Assembly: GCA_963978905.1 (NCBI GenBank)
Contig: OZ022257.1
Coordinates: 14,775,664-14,839,663, forward strand
Source of the DNA: Trichostrongylus colubriformis
Lineage: Eukaryota; Nematoda; Chromadorea; Rhabditida; Trichostrongylidae
DNA length: 64,000 nucleotides
Direction: 5' to 3'
Position numbers and translations under genes: made by a program
In this document: in pieces, positions 49,701 to 58,672 of the stretch
How the letters are laid out: the number at the start of each line of letters is the position of its first letter
Position numbering within the stretch: position 1 is the stretch's first letter
Notes under the pieces: model-generated
Told to the model about the DNA's origin: nothing
Seen by the model: only the letters and a program-made list of their open reading frames with translations
Databases searched by the model: none

Positions 49701-51092
49701 TACTTTAATTGTTTTTATCCCTTCGATAATTTCAAACCAAGGGAAAGATCGATTGGCGTTGAACTGCCCTTTCCCGAGATACGCCATGCAATTATCTTTA
49801 CTTCGAAATTTGGGGAACGCTCGATTGTATATTTACCGCCATAATTAGTCAAGGGTGCAGTGTTCCTTCGTCCATCATACCAGATGGAAATCGATATCGG
49901 CTAATGGACCTTATGACACTGAGAAGAGTGGCTATGTGGTTATAACTTCGGCACACCCGGTTTCATACTGTATGTGCTCACTCAGCAAATCAGGGAAGTC
50001 TGGGCAATTCTGATCATTAATTTCCAAGGAATCATTAATGAGGAGCCCAGAATTAGGAAGCTTAGGTGACAATAGGTCCAGTGATATACTTCGAGTGAAA
50101 ACCAAGTAATCAACGAACGAGTACAACATAACTTAGCCGCTGCAATATGTATTTCCAGAGCGCGGTTCGTGGCTCTGAGCTTATTGGATGGAAGCTCGAT
50201 ACTAGGCTCGCAGTGGTCTGATGTCTAAGTGCTTCTATGATTTCACCACCTTCGGTAATCCCACGAAATAGAGATGTCATAGCCCAGATGCCCCAGGATC
50301 ATAACCCTTCAAAATACAGCATGTTCAAGTAGAAGACAGACAGTAGCGATAAGTAAAATGTAGATTAATAAATATGTGTGAAAAGTGGCGAGAAATCCAG
50401 AAAATGAATAAAGAAAAAATCAAATTATTCACACCTGAGGAACACAGCCCGATGGCACACTTTTCGTGATGTCATCAATCGAGAGAGTTGTTCGTCCAAA
50501 GTTATCTTCATTGCTATTGATGAGATTTGATGCGTACATCAGCTGGAAGTATCAAATATATCAAAGCCGAATCACATTAAATTCCATTTTTCTTTATTTA
50601 TTTTCTTCACATTTTTGAGAAAGGAGCACATTAATCAATTTGTGATCTCAGGAATTATCTTCGCTGATAAGATTGATCAGAGGAAAGCAAACTAATTCTT
50701 GATCGATCTTATCAGTAGAGTGATATCATATTAGAAATAATAATCACTGAGCAGTAAGCCGTGCGGACATTGGTTCCGCGTCTTAGACCTTCCACTTGTC
50801 TTTGAGTCAGCTTACGTTCCGAAGTACTCAGATTCCCGCTTACCTCTGCCGCATGCTTGATATCGTTCCGAACTGCAGTGCAACTGCTAACTCGTTGTAC
50901 GGTCATCTGTTGCAGTGGTACGTCAACACCTGGAGATCTTTCTGATGACGTCGTAGGTGACGTTGGTGCTAAAAATATGGTATAGTTAATGGAAGTGCAA
51001 TAATCCTTCAAATACCAACTTTCCACTGATATGTCATGGTGTGAAAATGATTGTAATAAAAAACGATGAGCAGAGAAAATCAGGAACGCCAT
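31755..51092 (-). CDS. Animal haem peroxidase (17 exons, about 653 aa)
   Basis: Exons, 5' to 3' on the minus strand: 51092-51020, 50968-50844, 50542-50435, 47920-47796, 46942-46899, 43867-43785, 43454-43306, 43240-43051, 40939-40803, 38270-38165, 38075-37938, 37312-37213, 33758-33665, 33508-33336, 33256-33139, 33079-32965, 31838-31755 (TAG). All junctions are GT/AG and in phase; total 1962 nt. Domain landmarks: WGQFMSHD with distal His200; [11 protein letters not shown] calcium loop near 264-274; AGDIR with catalytic Arg325; AREHNR at 340-345; FRFGHGMI with proximal His422; LNIQRGRDH with Asn498; [12 protein letters not shown] near the end. The family uses H2O2 to oxidise substrates; nematode members cross-link tyrosines in cuticle or matrix, so an extracellular role is inferred. 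Ser199 and Leu328 stand where myeloperoxidase has its two haem-ester acids. Exon 1 is the weakest part: its donor (GTTGGT) is poor and the signal peptide is marginal. No ShK domain was seen in this model. Confidence 0.93.
32896..32935. repeat. Microsatellite (ACACAA/ACATAA)n
   Basis: AACACAAACACAAACACAA continues as ACATAA units in peroxidase intron 16. Confidence 0.75.
34236..34589. mobile_element. Short hAT-like MITE with CAGGGTACATC ends
   Basis: Ends are CAGGGTACATCCAGATG and its inverted partner finishing CCCGATGTACCCTG, with subterminal CGAGGAATCCTCG hairpins as in the larger hAT-like elements. The flanking octamers (AGCCCTCA / ATCCTTTA) match at only five positions, so the target duplication is eroded. 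Its right end is closely similar to 61752-61890 and to 23255 onward. Lies in peroxidase intron 12. Confidence 0.55.
35220..35960 (-). pseudogene. BEL/Pao retrotransposon relic
   Basis: On the minus strand, frames near 35720-35560 give [20 protein letters not shown], then, after a frameshift, [15 protein letters not shown] and NHRWWTGP. The NPxDxxTRG...WWxGP pattern is typical of the segment between RNase H and integrase in BEL/Pao polyproteins. Stops and frame changes show it is dead. Boundaries are approximate. It lies in peroxidase intron 12. Confidence 0.55.
36285..36791. mobile_element. TA-flanked MITE CAGTAGCGCTC, copy 1 (507 bp)
   Basis: CAGTAGCGCTCAAAAGTCTT and the inverted AAGACTTTTGAGCGCTACTG are flanked by TA. 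Lies in peroxidase intron 12. The TIR type and TA target suggest mobilisation by a Tc1/mariner transposase. Confidence 0.85.
37425..37550. repeat. A/T-rich low-complexity repeat (AAATAAAT)
   Basis: Irregular runs of AAATAAATAT and AATAAATAA inside peroxidase intron 11. Confidence 0.7.
41334..42625 (-). mobile_element. maT-type (DD37D) Tc1/mariner transposon, frameshifted
   Basis: Ends are inverted repeats resembling CAGGGTGCGCCAAAATTAAC (right end, inverted; left end AGGATGCGTCAAAATTACG), each flanked by TA (41332 and 42626). Length 1292 bp is typical. On the minus strand the transposase is broken over several frames: an N-terminal helix-turn-helix region ([21 protein letters not shown], about 42360), DIVFSDENF with the first catalytic Asp, then [12 protein letters not shown] and [13 protein letters not shown]. 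Exactly 37 residues separate the last two Asp, the maT/DD37D signature. It sits in peroxidase intron 8, same orientation as the gene. Confidence 0.82.
42626..42790. mobile_element. Small foldback MITE abutting the maT element
   Basis: TATTTATTCGAAAAA then CTCAAAAGACCCCTCGAAAG, with the inverted copy CTTTCGAGGGGTCTTTTGAG and TTGAATAAATGTA. It shares a TA with the right end of the maT element, suggesting that one inserted beside the other. Confidence 0.6.
44657..45117 (+). repeat. Tandem duplication, unit about 332 bp
   Basis: About 125 bp at 44657-44780 recurs almost unchanged at 44989-45113 (starts TATTACGATTATGCCAGG). A diverged third piece lies at 44918-44990 (TTTTATATTATGCC...). The repeated part keeps an open plus-strand frame, [17 protein letters not shown] then [19 protein letters not shown], rich in Tyr and Pro. 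One copy ends KKPYSVGKK before a stop. Confidence 0.75.
45168..46511. mobile_element. Long-TIR element (1.34 kb) without recognised transposase
   Basis: The first 130 bp and last 130 bp are inverted copies at roughly 80 percent identity by eye: AAAGCCCATCAGGTCAT, GAAGCAAAAAACCGGTC and AATGGTTTTGAGGGG have clear inverted partners at 46390-46505. Long terminal repeats of this kind occur in Mutator-like elements, but no transposase or target duplication was identified. Lies in peroxidase intron 5. Confidence 0.6.
47268..47773. mobile_element. TA-flanked MITE CAGTAGCGCTC, copy 2 (506 bp)
   Basis: Same ends, TA on both sides. Fills much of peroxidase intron 4; the element ends only 22 bases from the splice donor of exon 4, so it was inserted very near coding sequence. 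Confidence 0.85.
49348..49587. mobile_element. GC-rich MITE, GTGTGCAGATATGACAG family, copy 1
   Basis: GGGTGTGCAGATATGACAGC and the inverted GCTGTCATATCTGCACACACCC end a 240-bp element of high GC with GTGGCCGCCCGCGG and GCGAAGCGATTCG. Lies in peroxidase intron 3. Confidence 0.75.
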
Positions 51093-51530
51093 GAAATGAA
51101 AGTGCGGAACTGCTGACTGCTAGTTTTCTGATACAAAAAGGAAGGAGCCAATTCAGCAGCTCATCTCTTTTCATTAGGATACCGTATCAGTCACGACGGT
51201 CTCACAAATTCCTCCCCGAATTTTTCCACAGTTTCCTACTCTACCTCCTTTCGAATTCCAAGCGGACGAATAACAGAAAGATTATGACTTATGAACACTC
51301 GATACACAGTTAATGCGGCCTTTTTGTATTTTTTTTTTGTTGAAAAAAGTTATAAGCACTTTTCGAGGATGATCTAGTCTGTTTGATTTTTCAGCTAAAG
51401 GATGCGTGCTGGAAACCATTCTCAGATTTTTTAATATTTTTATTGTTCTTGTTGAAGGTGACTTCCCGCAAGAAAAAAAAAACTGCGACAGTCATGCAAG
51501 ACACGAAAATGCACAGTGTACTCTTTTGAG

Positions 51531-51779
51531 GGGTGTGTGCAGATATGACAGCGAATCGCGTGGCCGCCCGCGGCGAGCGGCGCGGCGGGTGCGAGTGCCA
51601 GTGGCGGGCATGGCAGCCTTCAAGCGAGGCAGTATTGCATGAGTGAAAGCGCAGATGTGACGCAGTCACGCTCGGCTGGCTCCCAAGGGCGATCGATACG
51701 GCGAGTCGTACTCGTGGCGCCGCGAGTGAAACGCCGCGAAGCGATTCACAGCGATTCACTGTCATATCTGCACACACCC
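51531..51779. mobile_element. GC-rich MITE, GTGTGCAGATATGACAG family, copy 2
   Basis: GGGTGTGTGCAGATATGACA and TGTCATATCTGCACACACCC. A 10-bp GCGATTCACA duplication is present at the inner right end. It lies about 440 bp upstream of the proposed peroxidase start. Confidence 0.78.
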
Positions 51780-52013
51780 GAAGACATTCTCCATCACTTG
51801 TTTATCACACAAAACAACAGGAACATTACGTAATTGATGACCTGATCTACCTTCATGTCTAGAACCGAAGAGAAAATTTCAATATAGTGGTCACTTATCT
51901 CCAATAATTGTGACTACAATGCGACTCGTCCACATTGATCATTTCTCAAGGATGCCCCAGGACCATAGGTAGATCAATCATTCAGGACTTCACTTATGGA
52001 ACTTTTTTTCTTA

Positions 52014-53386
52014 CTATTGGGTTGGGGAATAAGTCCCCGCCGTTTTTTTTTATCCTCGTTTTTCACATTGTTCCCTTCATCCTTCGACAGAGCTTATGTA
52101 TGTTTTTGATAGAGCTTTTTCTGCTCTACAAAATGCTATTATCTGTTTTTCGATTCTTTCGATTTCCTAATATTTATGAGGTCTGGAAATGAAGTAAGCT
52201 GAAGGCAAAAAGTTGGCACTTGCGCACCTCATCTTTCTCGTTTGCCATCGAGATCAAAAAATATATGTATATATGTTTCGATAGAGCTTTTTCAGCTCTA
52301 CAGAATGGTACTACTTTTTAGTCAAATCGCTCAAGATTTTGTTGTTTTTAAAACTCACATATGCAGTACTCGCAAAAGAAAGTACTTTCGTTATCTCCTC
52401 TTTCTCGCCTACCATCGCGATTGGAGAGGATGAGCGTATATGCACTCGATAGAGCTTTTTTTGCACTACAAGATGATACCACTATTCTTTTGTAGCCTCT
52501 CAAATTTTAGCATATAGGCATAGGTTTTTACCTGTTTTTCAATTCGAAATTGCGTAATAAAAATAAATTTTTCTGACAGAGTGCTTTCTATCATTCGATA
52601 GAGCTCTCTTCGCTCTATAAAGATATGTTGACGGTTTTTGTTAGAATTGATTTTTGCAATTTTTGAAACATTTAAAAGTCGACGAAATCGAGCATTTCCG
52701 ACTACATCCGTCAAAAATGCTCGATTTCGTCGACTTTTAAATGTTTCAAAAAATTGCAAAAATCAATTCAAACAAAAACCGTCAACATATCTTTGTAGAG
52801 CGAAAAGAGCTCTATCGAATGATAGAAAGCACCAGAAAAATTTATTTTTATTACGCAATTTCGAATTGAAAAACAGGTAAAAACCTATGCCTATATGCTA
52901 AAATTTGAGAGGCTACAAAAGAATAGTGGTATCATCTTGTAGTGCAAAAAAAGCTCTATCGAGTGCATATACGCTCATCCTCTCCAATCGCGATGGTAGG
53001 CGAGGAAGAGGAGATAACGAAAGTACTTACTTTTGCGAGTACTGCAAATGTGAGTTTTGAAAACAACAAAAAGTTGAGCGATTTGAATAAAAAGTAGTAC
53101 TATTCTGTAGAGCAGCTCTATCGATACATCTATACATATATTTTTTGATCTCGATGGCAAACGAGAAAGATGAGGTGCGCAAGTGCCAACTTTTTGCCTT
53201 CAGCTTACTTCATTTCCAGACCTCATAAATATTAGGAAATCGAAAGAATCGAAAAACAGATAATAGCATTTTGTAGAGCAGAAAAAGCTCTATCAAAAAC
53301 ATACATAAGCTCTGTCGAAGGATGAAGGGAACAATGTGAAAAACAAGGATAAAAAAACGGCGGGGACTTATTCCTCAATCCAATAG
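52014..53386. mobile_element. Near-perfect 1.37-kb palindrome (foldback element)
   Basis: The left end CTATTGGGTTGGGGAATAAG and right end CTTATTCCTCAATCCAATAG are flanked by TA on both sides. The arms of about 680 bp are highly similar, meeting at about 52703 where GTCGACGAAATCGAGCATTT is followed 17 bases later by its complement. Each arm carries four copies of GATAGAGC(N)GCTCTAC-type hairpins (left arm starts 52108, 52280, 52448, 52597). Open frames in the arms mirror each other and are not genes. Confidence 0.88.
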
Positions 53387-54397
53387 TATGCATATAAAAC
53401 ACAAAGTGTCCAGTAAGAGTACATTCTGTAAGGGTGCATTCTGGACATTCCCGGGCAGGTAGCTCTTCCTGCAGTTGGCCACAGTTCTTCATGATCTGGG
53501 TAATCGAAGCACTTAACCTGGAAAGCCCCGCTGCAGATTTCACACTTGACTATTCAGAAGTGCTCTTCTTTTCGCGCGAAAGTGGGTTTTTCTCAGAGTC
53601 GCCAATTTAGGTTACGGAACGGTCAAGGTGGGCAGTCATGAGATCAAAAGAAAAGCCTGTTCAAAAGTCTCGCACATAATATAATTCCTCGGTGAGGAGT
53701 TCTGGTTGTGGACATTATTCACGGAGCAGCGGATCAAGAAAATCGACATTGAATGGCAAGTCAAAGGCATTATAAGCGAAACGATGAAAAAATTGTTTTG
53801 CCCAAAGTGCTTTTGAGCTCAGGAAACAGCGAAAATCTGAGAATTTCACATGAGCTAAGTTTGAAAAGATGCCTAATTTAACAGACTGCTCTGAGGCTTC
53901 CATTCTCACTATTAAAGTCTTTTTCATTAGAGCTTTCACATACCCACCAAGGGACGAGCTCAGAATTGCTCGAACAGCGATGTACTACAAAACAGTGAAA
54001 GACTTCAAAAATGAAATACACAGGAAGAATGGCATTGAGATGTGCCGTAGAATCCTCCCCAAAAAAAGATGTCTGTGGAAAAAAGTGTCAAGCGACAAAA
54101 AAGGGGTTGAACGCATAAGCAGTTGCTGTATCCTGAGTATGCACATTCCGTTTTGCGTAGTTCGTTCTACTTTACTTACATTTTTAATGTTCTACTTGAC
54201 TACGTCACTCGTCACAATGAAACGAATCGGTGACTTACGAATACGATTCGGTTAATTACACATTTTTGTGTTAAAACAAATCGATTGTTCATCTTCATCA
54301 GTTGCTTATCATTTAGAAGTAACCGATGTCAGAAAGTGACAAGTAATCAGTAGTAATCTCGCATGTGTAGATGCAGACCTACTAGATCAAGGCAGCC

Positions 54398-54862
54398 TTA
54401 AATGAACCGAAAGGAGTCCGAAACAAGAGGAAGATGAAAAGAAATGAGCATTTTGTAGCGAACACTAAAGGTTAGAAGCGATAATCGTTGAAAAACCCGG
54501 ACAAAAGCGTGACGCTGCGGTGTGTATTCGCATCCCATTCGCATCCAACACACTGACTTTCCGAGTTGTCCGCTATAGCAGACGGACCGCGGGCCAACTT
54601 TAATTTTAGTACCTGACTCCAGCGCAGTGGAGTGGCCATTTCCAACTACATTGGCATTCATGTAAGCACATCTAGAAACAGTATAAGAAAGAACAAAGAA
54701 AAAAGTGAAAGAAAAAACAGCTTCATATTAGAAACATCTCCTCATGGCACCATCATGCCAAGGCGTCAAATTGGTGAGTTTGTGCAATGGCGGCCACTCA
54801 AACTCGTCCGAACTACGTCTGTTCTACCGTAGGACGGAATTGCTCCCTTCCGGTGTCTTTAA
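54398..54862. mobile_element. TTAA-flanked repeat, 465-bp family, copy 4 (inverted)
   Basis: Starts TTAAATGAACCGAAAGGAG and ends CCCTTCCGGTGTCTTTAA; TTAA on both sides; 465 bp. Confidence 0.75.
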
Positions 54863-55340
54863 GTGGTACCCATACAAGGACAGTATGGCTGAGAATCACC
54901 CTTTATAACTATTAACCTGTCTTTTTTTACTACTCACTATTTTGTTGATGACGGCGTGAAACTTTGTTTTTCAAGATAACAAAATCAAGAAATCAAGCTC
55001 TATTTATGCTGGTAGGTAGCAGCTCGGGTTATAATACTAAGACTGTGAACGTAACATGGACTAAGATTTAGACCATGTGCATCCAAGTATCCCTTGAAAC
55101 TCTCAAAGATTAAGAAGGTGATAGCGGCTTCGTTGGCTGCGAGGAAAACACTGTGGCGAGCACTGGGCACCAATTACAACGCATTTTACGCGCATTCGTC
55201 TAATTACCTCTACGTGGCGCATAACTCCAGTAATGATGAGAATCGTCAACTTCAACACTTTTGACATTTTGGAAGCTTGCTTTTCCTGTTTTCATTGATT
55301 ATGTTGTAGTATGTTTCACGTCCTCTTTTTTCCCCATATA

Positions 55341-55600
55341 CGGTAGCGCTCAGAAGTTTTCGACCACATGATTTGCATTTGTGTAAATTTTCTTTCTACT
55401 GGACCGATCTAGGAGAGATTTTATTATGTTGTACTTGGAAACACTGCATGCTAGATATACTATTTTGGCGCTGACCGGTGTAAGGTACGTGGTTCGCCCC
55501 GCTAGTGGAATAATGGAGTGCCATCCTTCGCACGGTTATCGAAAGGTTTATTGACTCTATGCCGTCCCGCTCTGCCGCTGTCATCAAAAGTCGTGGTTGT
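55341..55600. mobile_element. TA-flanked MITE CAGTAGCGCTC, truncated and diverged copy
   Basis: CGGTAGCGCTCAGAAGTTTT follows TA; the middle keeps CTATTTTGGCGCTGACCGG and GTCCCGCTCTGCCGCTGTC. The second half is replaced by unrelated sequence from about 55600. Confidence 0.6.
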
Positions 55601-56683
55601 GAAGGGGTGGAGTATCCGAGTGGGCGGGGCACGACGGTTCTAGGAGCAAAAAGACGACGATCACGCGGGCAGGGATGCGGAGTGGGAAGTAAATCAAATT
55701 TAGGCGCGAAAATTTGAATTGTGCTTTGCCCGCTGTTCAATGTTGCTCGGCATGACTTCGAACGAGTTGCTCTATTTCCAGTTTTTTTTCGATTTCTATA
55801 ATGGAAGAAAGGAAAGTTCTCTGTGCTTGACGTGTCTCACTTCATGTATTGTATCTGGAAAAAGATTCTGAGAGGAAGCAGACTTATGGAATTTTTATGA
55901 ACGATTCCTTTGAGATTACTTGAGAACGCAAGTATGAGTCAAATTCTTTCTATTATTGCTACAAAAACGTAAGAAAGTGACGACCCCAGCATCCTTGAAA
56001 ATACGGATTATCTCGCATAAAATGTCCATTCCCAAATGAAGTTCCTTGGTATTCCCAGGACTTCTCCGATAGCTATTATCGTGACGGCTGACTAGCCCAT
56101 AATAGCGAGGCTTTTTATTTTTTTTTGGTTCGAAAAGAAAAGAGGATACTGCAACCACAGTGCCATGCTATGAATTGCTATTGGAGCTACCCATTACCCC
56201 AACGAGCTTAGCAGTTCTTGCTAGGGGAAATGTGGAATAAAACCTTTCGTTGACAACAGCTATGTATCCCCATCGGCTTCTAATAAAAGTGAATGGCCAT
56301 CACTATGCAGATCGAGCTGAAAAATGTTGTTCTACCTGTCTATTAGGTGCAAAAGGCTCGCCCCATTGACATTCTGGGTTTTTTCCTTACATTAGATAGG
56401 CTTGTTCCTGATTCGTCAGCCCAAGGTCGTCAATCCACAACTGATCATATTTACAATGTTTCAGATGATGAAATTCAAAGAAGACCAGTGGGGAATAAAG
56501 TTTCAAAGAAGGTGAATGTATACGATGTGCATGGCTTCTATCAAAATACGTAGACCTTTTGTAGTGCTTTGGTCTGAAGATGACTTGCAGACTGAAAAAC
56601 TAACTGCATAGTGATTTGGATATTTTTGATTTCTGATAGCTGCTGATTATCGCCGCAGCCCGTGATACCATTCAGAAGCTCAG

Positions 56684-57238
56684 TTAAAGGCAGCATTAGG
56701 GGAAAGTCGGACGAAAGGTAAAAGAAGTAGTGAATGTGAAAGTCAGATGCCTAGTAACAGGACAGTGAAGAAACAGCGGATGGAATTGGCCAAAAACCCG
56801 AAAAATAGGACCCCCTTTCCACCGTTGATTCTTAACGCGGACGATCTGTCCGTCAAGAGGCGGGTGGTCTGATCTAGTCGTCCATTGGCATGTTGCCAAG
56901 TAAACACAAAGGGATGTTTGGAAATACGACAACATCTATTTTTTAGAGTGCGCTTCAAGCTAAAACTGCGAAAGCGCGCCGCAAAACCTTCGATCCTGCC
57001 GCATCTCCTTGGCCGCTCCCACCCCAGTCAATCGGGAATCACGTCATCCGGAGGCGGGATCGACTTATCAAGAGGCGGGACAGATGGGCAGTTGCGGCGT
57101 TTTGCAGCGTTCCTAAAGCTCGGAAGGGCGCTTTTTCACCGAGTTTTCGCCACAGTTTTCTAAGGCCTAGTACTACGATGTGGGTGATTTGGTGTAGGGA
57201 TTTCCCCATTACCACATTACCCCTAATGCTGTCTTTAA
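56684..57238. mobile_element. TTAA-flanked MITE, family 555, copy 3
   Basis: TTAAAGGCAGCATTAGGGGA at the left and CCCCTAATGCTGTCTTTAA at the right; again exactly 555 bp. Same orientation as copy 1. Confidence 0.82.
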
Positions 57239-57247
57239 AGTGAAAGG

Positions 57248-57322
57248 GGTGTCGGTAGTATAATTGATTAGCACATATGCCCGAAAGGTATGAAGTTCGG
57301 GTTCGAGTCCCGTGCAACACCG
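57248..57322 (+). tRNA. tRNA-like sequence, probably a pseudogene or SINE head
   Basis: GGTGTCG pairs imperfectly with the 3' CAACACC to give an acceptor stem with one mismatch. GGTTCGAGTCC matches the internal B box (GGTTCGANTCC) and makes a T-loop with a four-pair CGGG/CCCG stem. A D-arm-like TAGTATAATTGATTAGCAC is present. The anticodon arm is poor: the loop is nine bases and lacks U33, so no anticodon is assigned. It begins ten bases after the end of a TTAA-flanked MITE. Confidence 0.3.
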
Positions 57323-58167
57323 AAGCTTTTGCCCATAACTTAGCATGCTTGTAGTAACTGCATAGTGTGTTTATGCAATCAAATGCCCACATGGTTCTAA
57401 GGAAAAATCGGGAACATGGCTCATTCCAACCGACTCATTACTCGGATTGATTCATTCATTTGTACATAAACTTCATGGAGTGCTTATTGCGGACACTTTC
57501 TTGATAGCATTCGTGAAGGGCAAATGGTTGTCTTTCGCTGTGGAATGTTGACCGCCCTTGAAATTCCATACATCCCAAAAGTTACTCGTCAAATGATCAC
57601 CACCAGGTCGCACCATTAAGCCCCATTACGAGCGCACTCAAGTCTCTCCTTGATGAGATTTGATGACATACCACAGCTTGGCAGAAAATCAATCATTTCA
57701 GTGAGAGAAATTCACAAAATGACCTTTTCTGGAAGCGATTTCATTCAGATATTCAAACTGGCAAAGAACCTGTATTTGTCAAGTTTTTTTTTTTTGGTTC
57801 AATAAATGACCTTCACCAAGAAGCTGATAAATCTATGCTTTCAAAGAGGATACAAGAACGCTCAAGCCTCATTATCACCATTCTAAAATAATCCATGAAG
57901 AGAATACGCCACGCATCTGACATCAGTTCTGATGAGATGTAGTTGTAATTGAAATCATATATTCAGCAGTTTTGCTCTACAGGCAAGTATGAGTTATCAA
58001 GAGCTGGAAATTTAGATTGGTCTACGCGAGGAGATTCGAACGGGACAGACCCCGAGACCATGGATGCCGTAGCCGCGCCATTTCAACTGTGTTCCCGTGT
58101 TGTTACCATATAATCGTCTACAACAGTCATTAGGTTTAGTAGGAAGATAACTTAGTGATGAAATCTA

Positions 58168-58672
58168 CAGTAGCGTTCAAAAGCCTTCGGCCAAATGGTT
58201 TTTCACTTGGGTTTTTCACTTGTAACTTTTTTGCGACTGGACCGATCTAAGAGAAATTTTAGTATGTTGTGCCTGGAGACACTGCATACTAAATATACTA
58301 TTTTGGCGCTCAACGGTGCAAGTTACGTGGTTGAATGCAATTTTTTATTTTTGGAGTGCCATCGCTATGCCGTCCCGCTGTGCCGCTGTCATCAAAAGTC
58401 GTGGTCTTTCTACAAAATATTAATGTTCTTTGAGGCTTGCTCGTTTTGTTTTTGTAAAGAAGGCCGTTTTTCTTGACTAAGCCTTTTCCTTTTCTCCGGT
58501 GGTTTGTAGTAAATTCTTGTAAAAAACCATGAAAAGAGTCAAGCGGCGCTCAAGTAGGAGGAAATGTTGGCAATGGGTTCAGGCACCACATATTAAAATT
58601 TTGTCAAATTTGGTCAAGTAGAAAAAAAGTTATGACAAAAAGTGTTTGGCCGAAGACTTTTGAGCGCTGCTG
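58168..58672. mobile_element. TA-flanked MITE CAGTAGCGCTC, copy 3 (505 bp)
   Basis: CAGTAGCGTTCAAAAGCCTT and CGAAGACTTTTGAGCGCTGC with TA on both sides; internal sequence colinear with copies 1 and 2. Confidence 0.84.

Noticed and set aside
49362..49844. 160-codon plus-strand open frame
   Set aside because: Its first half runs through the GC-rich MITE at 49348-49587, which keeps frames open by composition in all copies; the second half has no known similarity.
52466..52880. Two opposite-strand frames with the same peptide (NARFRRLLNVSK)
   Set aside because: They are mirror images produced by the palindrome, not two related genes.
53869..54255. 128-codon plus-strand open frame
   Set aside because: No recognisable domain, no splice or start context, mixed hydrophobic and basic composition typical of A/T-rich noise; a competing frame exists on the other strand.
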